Shown piece after piece: positions 26,887 through 34,911 of a DNA stretch of 64,000 nucleotides. The notes under the pieces were generated by a model that searched no databases, had not been told where the DNA came from, and saw only the letters and a program-made list of their open reading frames with translations. The DNA comes from Chryseobacterium hagamense (lineage in GTDB: Bacteria > Bacteroidota > Bacteroidia > Flavobacteriales > Weeksellaceae): assembly GCF_007991455.1 (NCBI RefSeq), contig NZ_BJYJ01000001.1:372001-436000 (forward strand), in the 5' to 3' direction. A program made the position numbers and the translations under genes. Each line of letters starts with the position of its first letter. Position 1 is the first letter of the stretch.

Positions 26887-28134
26887 ATGATTCAGAAAAA
26901 ATTTCCCGGATGGGTACTTTTGTGCACGCTGGCCAGCGTCGGATGCCAGAACAATGCTTTAACTTCGACAGAAGATGACCAGTCTTTAAAAACAACTGCT
27001 GGCAGGGTATCAATAAATTCAGAGGTAAGCGTAAATGCTTATGTGGATACCGGCATTTACATCAGTTCCGGCTTCAGTTTTTTAAATCCTTCACAGATCG
27101 ATAAAAACCGTCAGGCCATAGGCGGAAATGCTTACACCGAAGTCTATGGATTCAATATTCCCGAAGAAAACAGAGTGAGGGGTATCCGGTGGAATACCGA
27201 TGATGAGACAACTTCACTTTGGAGACCCCAGGGAATTGCAGGATTCAGCAAAGACGGGGTCCGCTATCTTCTTGTGAGCTGGTACGCCAAAGGTGACGCC
27301 GAATTCAAAGGTTCGCGCGTTACGCTGATTGACATCAGTCCGAGTTCGAGCACTTATCTTACTTACCGCCACATCCTTCTGGTACAACCCGATATTCCGG
27401 CAAGCGCGGCAGGTTATTCACAGTTCGGTTCTTATGCCCCGCTGAACGTCCATGCCGGCGGAATGGCTTATTTTAAAGGCAAACTCTATATCAGCAGTAC
27501 GAATCTGGGGGTCCGTGTATTCGATCTGAATAAAATCATCGAAGTAAACACCGGCGATACGACCAATGACAAATGCGGTAAAGATTCCAACGGTAATTTA
27601 TTCGCTTTCAACTACCGGTATATCCTGCCTCAGACGGGATACCAGAAAATCAATAACGCGAATCCTTTCTCTACGATTCAGATCAATGCCGAAGGGACGC
27701 AGTTCTGGACCGGACAGTATTATTCCGGCAGTGCAGATGCTTCCATTGTCCCCAAGGTTTTCGGATTTCCTGTAGATACCAATGGAACCCTCCAGAATAC
27801 AGGAATCGTATCTGTTGCACCCAAAAACAGCCTTTTCACCGATAACCATGCTCATGGAATACAGGGTGTGTTCAGAAAAGGAAACCGGACCTGGCTTTCC
27901 TGCACCGGATCTCCAAGCAATTCGTACGGATCCAACGCAAGACTGGCCCGTTATACTGATGGAGCTGACGATACAACCCGTTTCCGATGGCCTTACGGAG
28001 CCGAATCCCTTTACTATGAATCCCAATATAATTATCTATGGAGCCTGACGGAATTTGAGCCTAATGCCGGCGCACAAAACGGAAGCCAGGTGAACCGGTG
28101 CATCTTTGCAGTCGATTTTTCCAAATATGAATAG
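26887..28134 (+). CDS. Large putative lipoprotein, family not recognised
   Basis: 415 residues with a lipoprotein signal (MIQKKFPGWVLLCTLASVGC, lipobox ASVGC). The mature part has repeated short beta motifs with Gly/Asp turns (GIAGFSKDGVRYLLVSWY, GMAYFKGKLYISSTNLGVRV, HGIQGVFRKGNRTWLSCTG, ESLYYESQYNYLWSLTEF), which look like blades of a beta-propeller; this fold is inferred. Three late Cys (CTG, RCIF, CGK) are present. Surface or periplasmic location is expected. It is monocistronic and followed by an R1 repeat 10 nt after the stop. Confidence 0.75.
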   Translation: MIQKKFPGWVLLCTLASVGCQNNALTSTEDDQSLKTTAGRVSINSEVSVNAYVDTGIYISSGFSFLNPSQIDKNRQAIGGNAYTEVYGFNIPEENRVRGIRWNTDDETTSLWRPQGIAGFSKDGVRYLLVSWYAKGDAEFKGSRVTLIDISPSSSTYLTYRHILLVQPDIPASAAGYSQFGSYAPLNVHAGGMAYFKGKLYISSTNLGVRVFDLNKIIEVNTGDTTNDKCGKDSNGNLFAFNYRYILPQTGYQKINNANPFSTIQINAEGTQFWTGQYYSGSADASIVPKVFGFPVDTNGTLQNTGIVSVAPKNSLFTDNHAHGIQGVFRKGNRTWLSCTGSPSNSYGSNARLARYTDGADDTTRFRWPYGAESLYYESQYNYLWSLTEFEPNAGAQNGSQVNRCIFAVDFSKYE

Positions 28135-28144
28135 GAATTTAATA

Positions 28145-28183
28145 GGCTGGAAGAAGGGTTCCGGAAGCCGGAAGTTTTTGTCA
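28145..28183 (+). repeat. Dispersed repeat R1, copy 4
   Basis: GGCTGGAAGAAGGGTTCCGG then AAGCCGGAAGTTTTTGTCA, starting 10 nt after a stop codon. Confidence 0.75.
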
Positions 28184-28254
28184 GTCTATGTTGATGTAAG
28201 CCGAAGAAAAACCCAGTCTAGAGTAAACCTGCTTTGGAGAGGCCTGATAATCAT

Positions 28255-28279
28255 AACCCCGGGCTTCACCCGGGGTTTA
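28255..28279 (+). terminator. Strong hairpin, possible terminator
   Basis: Perfect 9-bp stem AACCCCGGG / CCCGGGGTT with loop CTTCA. It is very stable, but only three T's follow, so termination may be partial. Confidence 0.55.
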
Positions 28280-28514
28280 AACGAAAGCAGAAGACCGTGA
28301 AGGGTCGCAACCTTTTTAAAGATGAACGGAAAACACCAAACACCTTACAAGTTCTTCCGGGACTGAATTACTTTAAATTAATGAAATCAAGTTAAAAATC
28401 ATGGAATTCATGTTAAGTAAGAAGCACTTCCCTCCTAAAGTAATTTGAACTTCTTCCACAAGGAAACCTCAAACATTTAAAATTTTAAGCTATCTTCAAC
28501 GCATAATAAGAAAA

Positions 28515-29738
28515 ATGGGTAGTAATTCAGAAGAAAACAGAATAGCAAGAGATAAAAATATTCTGGTTGTGCTAAATAACCGTCACAAAATCGATCAGGA
28601 ACTTCAATACCTGATGGACCATTTCTGCGGAACTGTCGTTTATGGCCTTAATGCGGATTTTAACAGCGAAAAAATATACATCTGCGGGGATTTAAATAAC
28701 TTTGTTGAAAGCAGCCACTTCCTTCATATCATCAAAGAATTTTCAGTAAATTATGAAAACATAAAAAACGGAAAAGCTGAAGTGATAAGTATCGGAACGG
28801 TTCCCGTGATCGTCAGCAATGCAGGTGTATATTTCCGGAAACTTTTTCAGGAAGAGAATATTTTTGATAAGGTAACATCCGAACATCATTTTCAGGAGCT
28901 TACCGAATCCAATAAAGAAACAAAAGCATTAAGGAAAGGGATTTATCTGAGTAAGGTTACCGGTAAACCCGGTGAAAACGGAGAAGAAGAATTGCATTTT
29001 AACCTTCTGCGATGTTCCAGCAACCTGACGGGGCCCACAGACAATTTCAGGGAAACGGACCGTGAAATCATTGCGCTCCTTAACCGGTGTGCCCAGGAAA
29101 CTTTTGAATACAAAACCGATCTGAATCACGCACTGGTACAGATCTACAAAAATAAAAAGAAAACTGCCGATGCTGAAAAGGAAGTCAAAGCCAGGATCAA
29201 AGCCCACTCGGACAAAACGAAAGACATGCCGAAAGAAGGACTGATCGCGTTCTGTACTTTTTACGACAATTCCAATTCACAACATCTGAAACCATCGGAA
29301 ACAGACCGTTTCGACCTCTGCTACAAACAGACCAGTGCACTGACCAGGCTTTATTTCAGGCTTAAGAAAACCGTTGAAGACGAGTCGCTGGCAAAAGAAT
29401 TTACCGTAACTTTATATCCGGATTCTGCATTTATTATTCCGCTTTCCACCAACCGGCTGTATACGCATGAGATCCGCCCCTCTATTTTAAGTGTTGAGCA
29501 GATTCCGGTAAGGATGGGTTATGTAGTCCGCTGCTCAAATCTGGAAGCGATCTATAAAAATAACCAGACCTACATCAGAGAAAATGATGAGTACGTTAAG
29601 CTGGAGGAAATGAATCCGGAGATGCAGGCAGAACTGAGAAATTCGTATTATGAAGAAAACATGACTGAAAATGTGGTGGAATACAAAACCACGCATTTCA
29701 GCATGAATGCCGGTGATTATGAAAAACCTTTATTGTAA
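28515..29738 (+). CDS. AlkB-like 2OG-Fe(II) dioxygenase homologue with N-terminal extension
   Basis: 407 residues, not annotated by simple similarity. The C-terminal two-thirds aligns by eye with the next gene product: AHSDKTKDM, IAFCTFYDN, NRLYTHEIRPS and GYVVRCSN match its YHSDQALDL, IALFSCYEN, NRRFQHKIILD and GITFRTSK. This gives an intact HxD...H...R set: His231, Asp233, His318, Arg339, the iron and 2-oxoglutarate ligands of AlkB-type dioxygenases. The first 100 residues are extra and unrecognised. Expected reaction: 2-oxoglutarate-dependent hydroxylation of an unknown substrate. It overlaps the next start (TAATG). Confidence 0.6.
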   Translation: MGSNSEENRIARDKNILVVLNNRHKIDQELQYLMDHFCGTVVYGLNADFNSEKIYICGDLNNFVESSHFLHIIKEFSVNYENIKNGKAEVISIGTVPVIVSNAGVYFRKLFQEENIFDKVTSEHHFQELTESNKETKALRKGIYLSKVTGKPGENGEEELHFNLLRCSSNLTGPTDNFRETDREIIALLNRCAQETFEYKTDLNHALVQIYKNKKKTADAEKEVKARIKAHSDKTKDMPKEGLIAFCTFYDNSNSQHLKPSETDRFDLCYKQTSALTRLYFRLKKTVEDESLAKEFTVTLYPDSAFIIPLSTNRLYTHEIRPSILSVEQIPVRMGYVVRCSNLEAIYKNNQTYIRENDEYVKLEEMNPEMQAELRNSYYEENMTENVVEYKTTHFSMNAGDYEKPLL

Positions 29739-30538
29739 TGAATACTTCCGGATTTTATAAACTGCTGCTTCCCTTGGAAGAAAACCTGTTTAAAAAACTG
29801 ACGGCCTGTGTTGATTTTGAAGTAACAGGAAAAGGCAGGCTGGGCAATCATCTGGTAAAAGAAAGCAAAGGAATCATACCGCTTGTAAGAACAACTACAA
29901 AGTTTCAGAAACGGGCAAATGTATTTTCTGAAGTCCACTACCCGATCATAAAAGCAATCCATGCAGAAATTTTAATGGAGAACCTTAATTTGCCTGAACA
30001 GGATTTCAACAATGCCCTGGCCGAAGTCTATAATTCCTCTTATACCAAAATGGGCTACCATTCTGATCAGGCCCTGGATCTGGACGATCATTCATTTATA
30101 GCTCTTTTTTCCTGTTATGAAAATCCTGAAGCCTTACAGGACAGTCATCTGAGAAAACTTCTTATAAAGAATAAAATAAGCGAGGAAGAATCTGAAATCG
30201 TATTGCACAACAATTCCGTTATTCTGTTTTCCGTAGAAACCAATAGAAGGTTCCAGCATAAGATCATTCTCGATCTGAAGCAGAATTCCAAAGAACCGAT
30301 GGAGAACCGATGGCACGGAATAACGTTCAGGACGTCCAAAACTTTCATCCAATTTGAAGATAATCAACCTTATTTTCAGACCGGGGAATTATTGACTCCT
30401 GCTGATGAAGAAAAAGAAAAAGAATTCTTTCAGCTAAGGGGCCAGGAAAACCGGTCGCCGGATTTTATTTATCCCGCGATCTTTTATACAATAAGCCCGG
30501 CCGATCTTTTGGTTCCAGGGAACAAGAATACCCTATAA
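29738..30538 (+). CDS. AlkB-like 2OG-Fe(II) dioxygenase homologue
   Basis: 266 residues, cytosolic. The facial triad is visible as His108-x-Asp110 (GYHSDQALDL) and His174 (RRFQHKI), with 2-oxoglutarate-binding Arg198 (GITFRTSK) 24 residues later; these spacings fit the AlkB family. Its whole length corresponds to residues from about 105 of the preceding protein, so the pair arose by tandem duplication and then diverged. The start overlaps the upstream stop by one base, indicating translational coupling. The substrate (nucleic acid, lipid, peptide or small molecule) is unknown. Confidence 0.65.
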   Translation: MNTSGFYKLLLPLEENLFKKLTACVDFEVTGKGRLGNHLVKESKGIIPLVRTTTKFQKRANVFSEVHYPIIKAIHAEILMENLNLPEQDFNNALAEVYNSSYTKMGYHSDQALDLDDHSFIALFSCYENPEALQDSHLRKLLIKNKISEEESEIVLHNNSVILFSVETNRRFQHKIILDLKQNSKEPMENRWHGITFRTSKTFIQFEDNQPYFQTGELLTPADEEKEKEFFQLRGQENRSPDFIYPAIFYTISPADLLVPGNKNTL

Positions 30539-30548
30539 GTATAGTACT

Positions 30549-31145
30549 ATGAGAAAGACACTATTTACCACCATCCTGCTTATTTTGTTATTTTCCTGCG
30601 GGGAAAACAGATCTGAAAACCAACCGCTGATCGAAAATGCAGTTGATAACACGGATTCGTCCCTGAAGGGTTCATTTGGGAGCAGCCGGTATGAGGACAA
30701 TATAATTGATAAAATTTATTCCGAATTAATTAAAAACGATAAAAAATTATCTGCTCTTGACGGTAAAATTCTAAAAATCCATGAAGAGGAATCAAAGGTC
30801 ATTCACCCATACAAAAATATATTCATAAAATCCGATGATTATTATCGGGATGGTAAGAGTCAGACCAACAGCATAACAGATTCTCTTATGAAACATCAAA
30901 TTGAAAAAGAGATTAAGCTAAGCAAAGAAAAATATGATTTAAAGGTAAAAAATATTAAAGCTTTAATTTCGCAGATTTCTAAAAATACGGAGACCATCAA
31001 TAATTTATATACGGTATTCAAAATCAGGAAAACCCTTCCCGAAATAGAAAAATACCAGAACGCCCATCCTTTAAAAGCCGACAGCCTCGAACATTTTATC
31101 GGGAAACAGAATCAATTGCTGGACGCACTGAAAAATGTAAAATAA
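30549..31145 (+). CDS. Hypothetical lipoprotein in dioxygenase operon
   Basis: 198 residues with a lipoprotein signal (MRKTLFTTILLILLFSCGEN, lipobox LFSC). The mature part is rich in Lys, Glu, Asn and Ile and predicted mostly helical, with a coiled-coil-like stretch (about 110-160; MKHQIEKEIKLSKEKYDLKV). No family recognised. It lies 10 nt after the second dioxygenase and its stop overlaps the start of the monooxygenase gene (TAATG), so it is part of the operon. Lower GC than the flanking enzymes. Confidence 0.75.
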   Translation: MRKTLFTTILLILLFSCGENRSENQPLIENAVDNTDSSLKGSFGSSRYEDNIIDKIYSELIKNDKKLSALDGKILKIHEEESKVIHPYKNIFIKSDDYYRDGKSQTNSITDSLMKHQIEKEIKLSKEKYDLKVKNIKALISQISKNTETINNLYTVFKIRKTLPEIEKYQNAHPLKADSLEHFIGKQNQLLDALKNVK

Positions 31146-32263
31146 TGAATCCCATTTCTATCATCGGTGCCGGAATCGGAGGTTTAACCCTCGCGAATAT
31201 CCTGAAAAGTCATGACCTTGATTTTAAGATTTATGAATCCGCCCCGGAAATAAAACCGGTGGGTTCCGGGATTATGATGGCCATCAACGCCATGCAGATC
31301 TTTGATAAGCTCGGACTGAAAGAACAGATCGAAGAAGCCGGACATAAAATCCACAGTGTTTCCGTAACCGACCAGCATCTGAAAAATATTTCAACCACCA
31401 ATGTTCTTGCCCTGGAAAAGAAATACAATTCCTGCAACGTGGCTATTCACCGGGCCGACCTTCAAAGGATCCTGGCAGAAAACATCGGTTTTGAAAAGAT
31501 TAACCTTCAGCATTCTCTTGTTGAAATCAGGAAAGGAGAAAATTACCGGCTCAGCTTTGAAAACGGCAGTGAAATCGAAAGCCGGATTATTTTCGGAGCT
31601 GACGGAATCCATTCGAAAATAAGAAATCAGATATTGCAGACCGGAAAAATCCGGGAAACCGGACAGATTTGTTGGCGCGGGCTTGCCGAATTTGACCTGC
31701 CGGAACAATATAACCGCGAAGCTGTAGAAGCGTGGGGAAAAGGGAGACGTTTCGGATTTGTAAAGATGGCCGGCAAAAAAATATACTGGTATGCCGTTAT
31801 CAATAAAGGACTGCATAAGCGCAACCAGGGCATTGCCGAAAATTACCACGGCTTTCATCCGATGATTACCGGTATTATTGAGGCGACCCTACCGGAAAAT
31901 GTCATCCTGAATTCCCTTACCGACCTGGCTCCTATCCCAAAATGGTATACGGACCACCTGTGCCTGATCGGTGATGCCGCCCATGCGACAACCCCTAATC
32001 TGGGACAGGGCGCCTGCCAGTCGATTGAAGATGCCTACATCATCGGGAAACTGCTGGAACGTTCGCATGCTTTCAACCGGGTATTTGAAGATTTTCAGAA
32101 AATCAGAAGGAAAAAAGTGGATTACGTAGTAGGTACAAGCTGGAAGATCGGCCAATTCTCCCAATGGGAAAAAGCAATCGCTCTAAGGAATTTCATCATG
32201 CAGATGGTGCCGGAATATTTCAACCGGAAGCTGGTAGAACGGGTGGTTGAACTGGAAATGTGA
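31145..32263 (+). CDS. FAD-dependent monooxygenase
   Basis: 372 residues of the UbiH/PHBH-like group A flavoprotein monooxygenases. FAD-binding GxGxxG is at 8-13 (IIGAGIGGLTLANIL), the DG motif is FGADGIHSKIR, and the GD motif is LIGDAAHATTPNLGQGACQS. The family uses NAD(P)H and O2 to hydroxylate or epoxidise aromatic or unsaturated compounds; resemblance extends to salicylate hydroxylases and TetX-like enzymes. The substrate is unknown. Last gene of a coupled operon with two putative dioxygenases and a lipoprotein. An R1 repeat follows the stop by 2 nt. Confidence 0.88.
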   Translation: MNPISIIGAGIGGLTLANILKSHDLDFKIYESAPEIKPVGSGIMMAINAMQIFDKLGLKEQIEEAGHKIHSVSVTDQHLKNISTTNVLALEKKYNSCNVAIHRADLQRILAENIGFEKINLQHSLVEIRKGENYRLSFENGSEIESRIIFGADGIHSKIRNQILQTGKIRETGQICWRGLAEFDLPEQYNREAVEAWGKGRRFGFVKMAGKKIYWYAVINKGLHKRNQGIAENYHGFHPMITGIIEATLPENVILNSLTDLAPIPKWYTDHLCLIGDAAHATTPNLGQGACQSIEDAYIIGKLLERSHAFNRVFEDFQKIRRKKVDYVVGTSWKIGQFSQWEKAIALRNFIMQMVPEYFNRKLVERVVELEM

Positions 32264-32265
32264 TC

Positions 32266-32306
32266 GGCTGGGAGAAGGATGCCGGATGCCGGAAGTTCTT
32301 TGGTCA
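32266..32306 (+). repeat. Dispersed repeat R1, copy 5
   Basis: GGCTGGGAGAAGGATGCCGG then ATGCCGGAAGTTCTTTGGTC, starting 2 nt after a stop codon. Confidence 0.75.
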
Positions 32307-32458
32307 ATATGATGAGCAGTGGTACTATTAACGTTAATTCGGCCGTATTGGGCTTATATTCAAATGTTTAATTAATTCAAATGCCAAATTAAGGCTGATT
32401 CATGCAGGATTTTAAATACAATGACTTTTCATAAAATAAATCAATGATTCATGCTTCC

Positions 32459-32530
32459 GATAGGATTTTATACTGTCCTGTAATAAGCCATCCTTCCAGG
32501 ACTTTAAGATCATACAAATCTGATCCTATC
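32459..32530. repeat. Dispersed repeat R3, copy 2, in a hairpin
   Basis: The R3 core (32465-32507, minus orientation) lies within an inverted repeat GATAGGAT / ATCCTATC; inside it GTCCTG pairs with CAGGAC. The core matches 12128-12170. Confidence 0.65.
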
Positions 32531-32660
32531 CGATTTATATTCAATCTTTTATTTAATTAAAAATAAAATTAAAGCGATTTTAATCCGGATTAAAGAAAAA
32601 AATTCTCTCACAGAATGGCAAATCGTTTAGATTGATGATCAGGACCTCCGATCCTGTTTC

Positions 32661-32709
32661 TGACAGAAGAAACTTCCGGCATCCAGCTTCCCTCTTCCAG
32701 CTCTTTCAT
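32661..32709 (-). repeat. Dispersed repeat R1, copy 6 (longest)
   Basis: Minus strand: ATGAAAGAGCTGGAAGAGGG, AAGCTGGATGCCGGAAGTTT, CTTCTGTCA. It joins the two halves seen separately in the other copies and may be closest to the full element. Confidence 0.75.
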
Positions 32710-32917
32710 CCGAATTCTACTTCGAGTTCACGTTGTTATTATCAAATGAAACCGTTTGGCACTGTATAAAAGATTTAATTTAAAACATATATTCAATAAT
32801 CAACTGAAGATCAGTTGAATATGAACGGACTCACCTTACTTAAAATCCCTTTCAAATTATTCATCTGATTATTTGTGAAAATCAACAATACCATTTGAAT
32901 ATCAATTTAAAAACCAC

Positions 32918-32925
32918 GAAATTTG
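32918..32925 (+). promoter_or_regulatory. -7-like box GAAATTTG
   Basis: Six of eight positions of TAnnTTTG-type sequence with the TTTG core intact, 5 nt before the yggS ATG. The arrangement TTTGCAGCC-ATG parallels that at 33634. Confidence 0.4.
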
Positions 32926-32930
32926 CAGCC

Positions 32931-33590
32931 ATGAGTATTCAGGAAAATTACAACGCTATTAAAAGCCAGCTTCCTTACGGGGTAGAGCTGGTTGCCGTTT
33001 CGAAAACCCATCCGGTTTCTGCCATTCAGGAAGTTTACGGTCTGGGACAAAGGGTTTTCGGTGAAAACAAAGTTCAGGAGGTAACGGAAAAATATCCGCT
33101 GCTTCCGAAAGATATCCGGTGGCACCTCATCGGGCATCTTCAGACGAACAAGGTAAAATACATCGCCGGATTTATCGATACCATCCAGAGTGTGGATTCC
33201 GAAAAGCTGATCCGCGAAATCAATAAGGAAGCGGCAAAAAACAACCGCACCATCAATGTTCTGCTTCAGGTGAAAATCGCTGAAGAGGAAAGTAAATCCG
33301 GACTGGAAATCAGTGAGGCGAGAGAACTGTTTGAGCAATACCTCAACGGAGAATTTAAGAACATCTGCATCACCGGATTAATGGGAATGGCGACTTTCAC
33401 CGAAGACCAAGATCAGATCAGGGAGGAATTCCTGACCCTGAAAAAACTTTTTGATGAATTAAATCAACTGAAAAAGCTCGAAACCCTGTCTATGGGGATG
33501 AGTGATGACTTCCCTATGGCCATTGAATGCGGAGCAAATTCCATCCGCATCGGATCGGCAATTTTCGGGAGAAGGGATTATTCCCAATAG
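32931..33590 (+). CDS. YggS-family PLP-binding protein
   Basis: 219 residues, the single-domain alanine-racemase-like TIM barrel (PLPHP/YggS/PROSC). Lys25 in VAVSKTHPV should hold PLP; GENKVQEV, WHLIGHLQTNK, GLMGMATFT and MGMSDDFPMAI are hallmark strings. The family carries PLP and balances vitamin B6 and amino-acid pools without catalysing a known reaction. The ATG at 32931 is chosen over a TTG at 32895 because a TTTG core sits 5 nt before it. The next gene, a response regulator, has its own promoter. Confidence 0.92.
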   Translation: MSIQENYNAIKSQLPYGVELVAVSKTHPVSAIQEVYGLGQRVFGENKVQEVTEKYPLLPKDIRWHLIGHLQTNKVKYIAGFIDTIQSVDSEKLIREINKEAAKNNRTINVLLQVKIAEEESKSGLEISEARELFEQYLNGEFKNICITGLMGMATFTEDQDQIREEFLTLKKLFDELNQLKKLETLSMGMSDDFPMAIECGANSIRIGSAIFGRRDYSQ

Positions 33591-33633
33591 CGGATTAGGT
33601 ATGGTTTTTGCTAATAATTCAATCAAAAAAATC

Positions 33634-33641
33634 TAAATTTG
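33634..33641 (+). promoter_or_regulatory. -7 box TAAATTTG, leaderless arrangement
   Basis: Exact TAnnTTTG match that ends 5 nt before the ATG at 33647. Confidence 0.55.
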
Positions 33642-33646
33642 CAACT

Positions 33647-34831
33647 ATGCAAAAAATCCTTATTGTAGAAGACGAAAAAGCAATCTCAGGAGTACTCCAA
33701 AGTATCCTTTCTGACGAACTCACCGAATATGAATTTGTAATTGCCGAAGACGGACTTGAAGGTTATAAGCAGATCGAAAAAGAAGATTTCGCCCTGGTTA
33801 TTTCCGACATCAAAATGCCTAAACTTTCCGGAACTGAACTTTTGAAACAGAGTTTAACCCTAAAACCGGAATCGACCTTTATCATGATTTCAGGACACGC
33901 GGATATCGATTCTGCCGTTTCCTGCCTGAGAGAAGGGGCTTACGATTTCATATCCAAACCGATTGATATCAACCGGCTGATTACCAGTGTAAAAAATGCT
34001 TTGGCTAAAGAAACGCTGAAGAAAGAAAACAAAAATCTTCAGACCGAAAACAAAACGCTGAAGAGAAAGGTAAACAAAAAGTACCAGATGATCGGGGAAT
34101 CGGCAGGTCTGAAAAAGATCCAGGAAATGATCGAGAAAGTGGCCGTGTCTGATGCAAGGGTTTTGATTACAGGTCCGAACGGTGCCGGTAAAGAACTGGT
34201 AGCCCACGCCATCCACAACCAGAGCGACCGGGCTAGAGGTCCGATGATTGAAGTAAACTGCGCTGCTATTCCGTCAGAACTTATCGAATCCGAATTGTTC
34301 GGTCACGTAAAAGGATCTTTTACAGGAGCCATCAAGGACAAGCAGGGAAAATTCGAACAGGCCAACGGCGGTACGATTTTCCTGGATGAGATTGGAGATA
34401 TGAGCTTGATTGCCCAGGCGAAAGTTTTGAGAGCGCTTCAGGAAAGCAAAGTTTCCCCTGTAGGAAGCGACAAGGAAATCAAAGTGGATGTAAGGGTTCT
34501 TGCCGCCACCAATAAAAACATGCAGAAGGAAATCGAGGCCGGAAGATTCAGGGAAGACCTTTATCACCGACTTTCCGTAATCGAGATCTATGTTCCGCCT
34601 CTGGATGAGAGAAAAGAAGACATCAGACTGCTTGTTGAACACTTTTCAGGCATGATCTCCGACGAACACGGTACTGCGATGAAAAAGTTCGACGACAAGG
34701 CCATTGATGCCTTAAAAGCTCTTTCATGGACCGGAAACATCAGGGAACTGAGAAATGTTGTGGAAAGATTGATTATTTTAGGAGGAGCCACCGTTTCTGC
34801 CGAGGACGTTGCGAGTTTTGTAAGGAAATAA
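33647..34831 (+). CDS. NtrC-type sigma-54 response regulator lacking HTH
   Basis: 394 residues: receiver domain (1-120; phospho-acceptor Asp54 in VISDIKMP, acidic pocket Glu8-Asp9) and AAA+ sigma-54 activation domain (about 140-380; Walker A GPNGAGKE, sigma-54 contact loop GSFTGA, Walker B GGTIFLDEIGD). The protein ends at VSAEDVASFVRK, just after the AAA+ lid, so the C-terminal Fis-type HTH of NtrC proteins (about 50-60 residues) is absent. The stop is followed by a good terminator, so this looks like a natural end and not a frameshift. No histidine kinase is adjacent. Confidence 0.9.
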   Translation: MQKILIVEDEKAISGVLQSILSDELTEYEFVIAEDGLEGYKQIEKEDFALVISDIKMPKLSGTELLKQSLTLKPESTFIMISGHADIDSAVSCLREGAYDFISKPIDINRLITSVKNALAKETLKKENKNLQTENKTLKRKVNKKYQMIGESAGLKKIQEMIEKVAVSDARVLITGPNGAGKELVAHAIHNQSDRARGPMIEVNCAAIPSELIESELFGHVKGSFTGAIKDKQGKFEQANGGTIFLDEIGDMSLIAQAKVLRALQESKVSPVGSDKEIKVDVRVLAATNKNMQKEIEAGRFREDLYHRLSVIEIYVPPLDERKEDIRLLVEHFSGMISDEHGTAMKKFDDKAIDALKALSWTGNIRELRNVVERLIILGGATVSAEDVASFVRK

Positions 34832-34856
34832 TATGTATTACTTTATATAAATGATG

Positions 34857-34890
34857 AAAATTGCAGTACTGGGTTACTGCAATTTTTTTT
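34857..34890 (+). terminator. Rho-independent terminator
   Basis: 12-bp stem AAAATTGCAGTA / TACTGCAATTTT with a 6-nt loop and eight T's. Confidence 0.9.
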
Positions 34891-34911
34891 GATAAACCCT
34901 ACATGATTTAA

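Larger units (their letters stand above)
28135..28514. other. Intergenic region with R1 repeat and hairpin
   Basis: No gene seen. It contains R1 (28145-28183), the CCCCGGG hairpin (28255-28277) and the upstream region of the dioxygenase operon, where GCTATCTTCA (about 28487) is the best, imperfect, -7 candidate. Confidence 0.45.
32264..32930. other. Intergenic region with two opposed R1 copies and R3
   Basis: 667 nt without a gene. R1 copies lie at both ends in opposite orientation (32266-32306 and 32661-32709). Between them is an R3 copy embedded in a longer hairpin (32459-32530). No target-site duplication is visible. Confidence 0.55.

Noticed and set aside
28106..28300. 64-codon plus frame after the large lipoprotein gene
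   Set aside because: It covers an R1 repeat and a hairpin; other R1 copies do not keep this frame.
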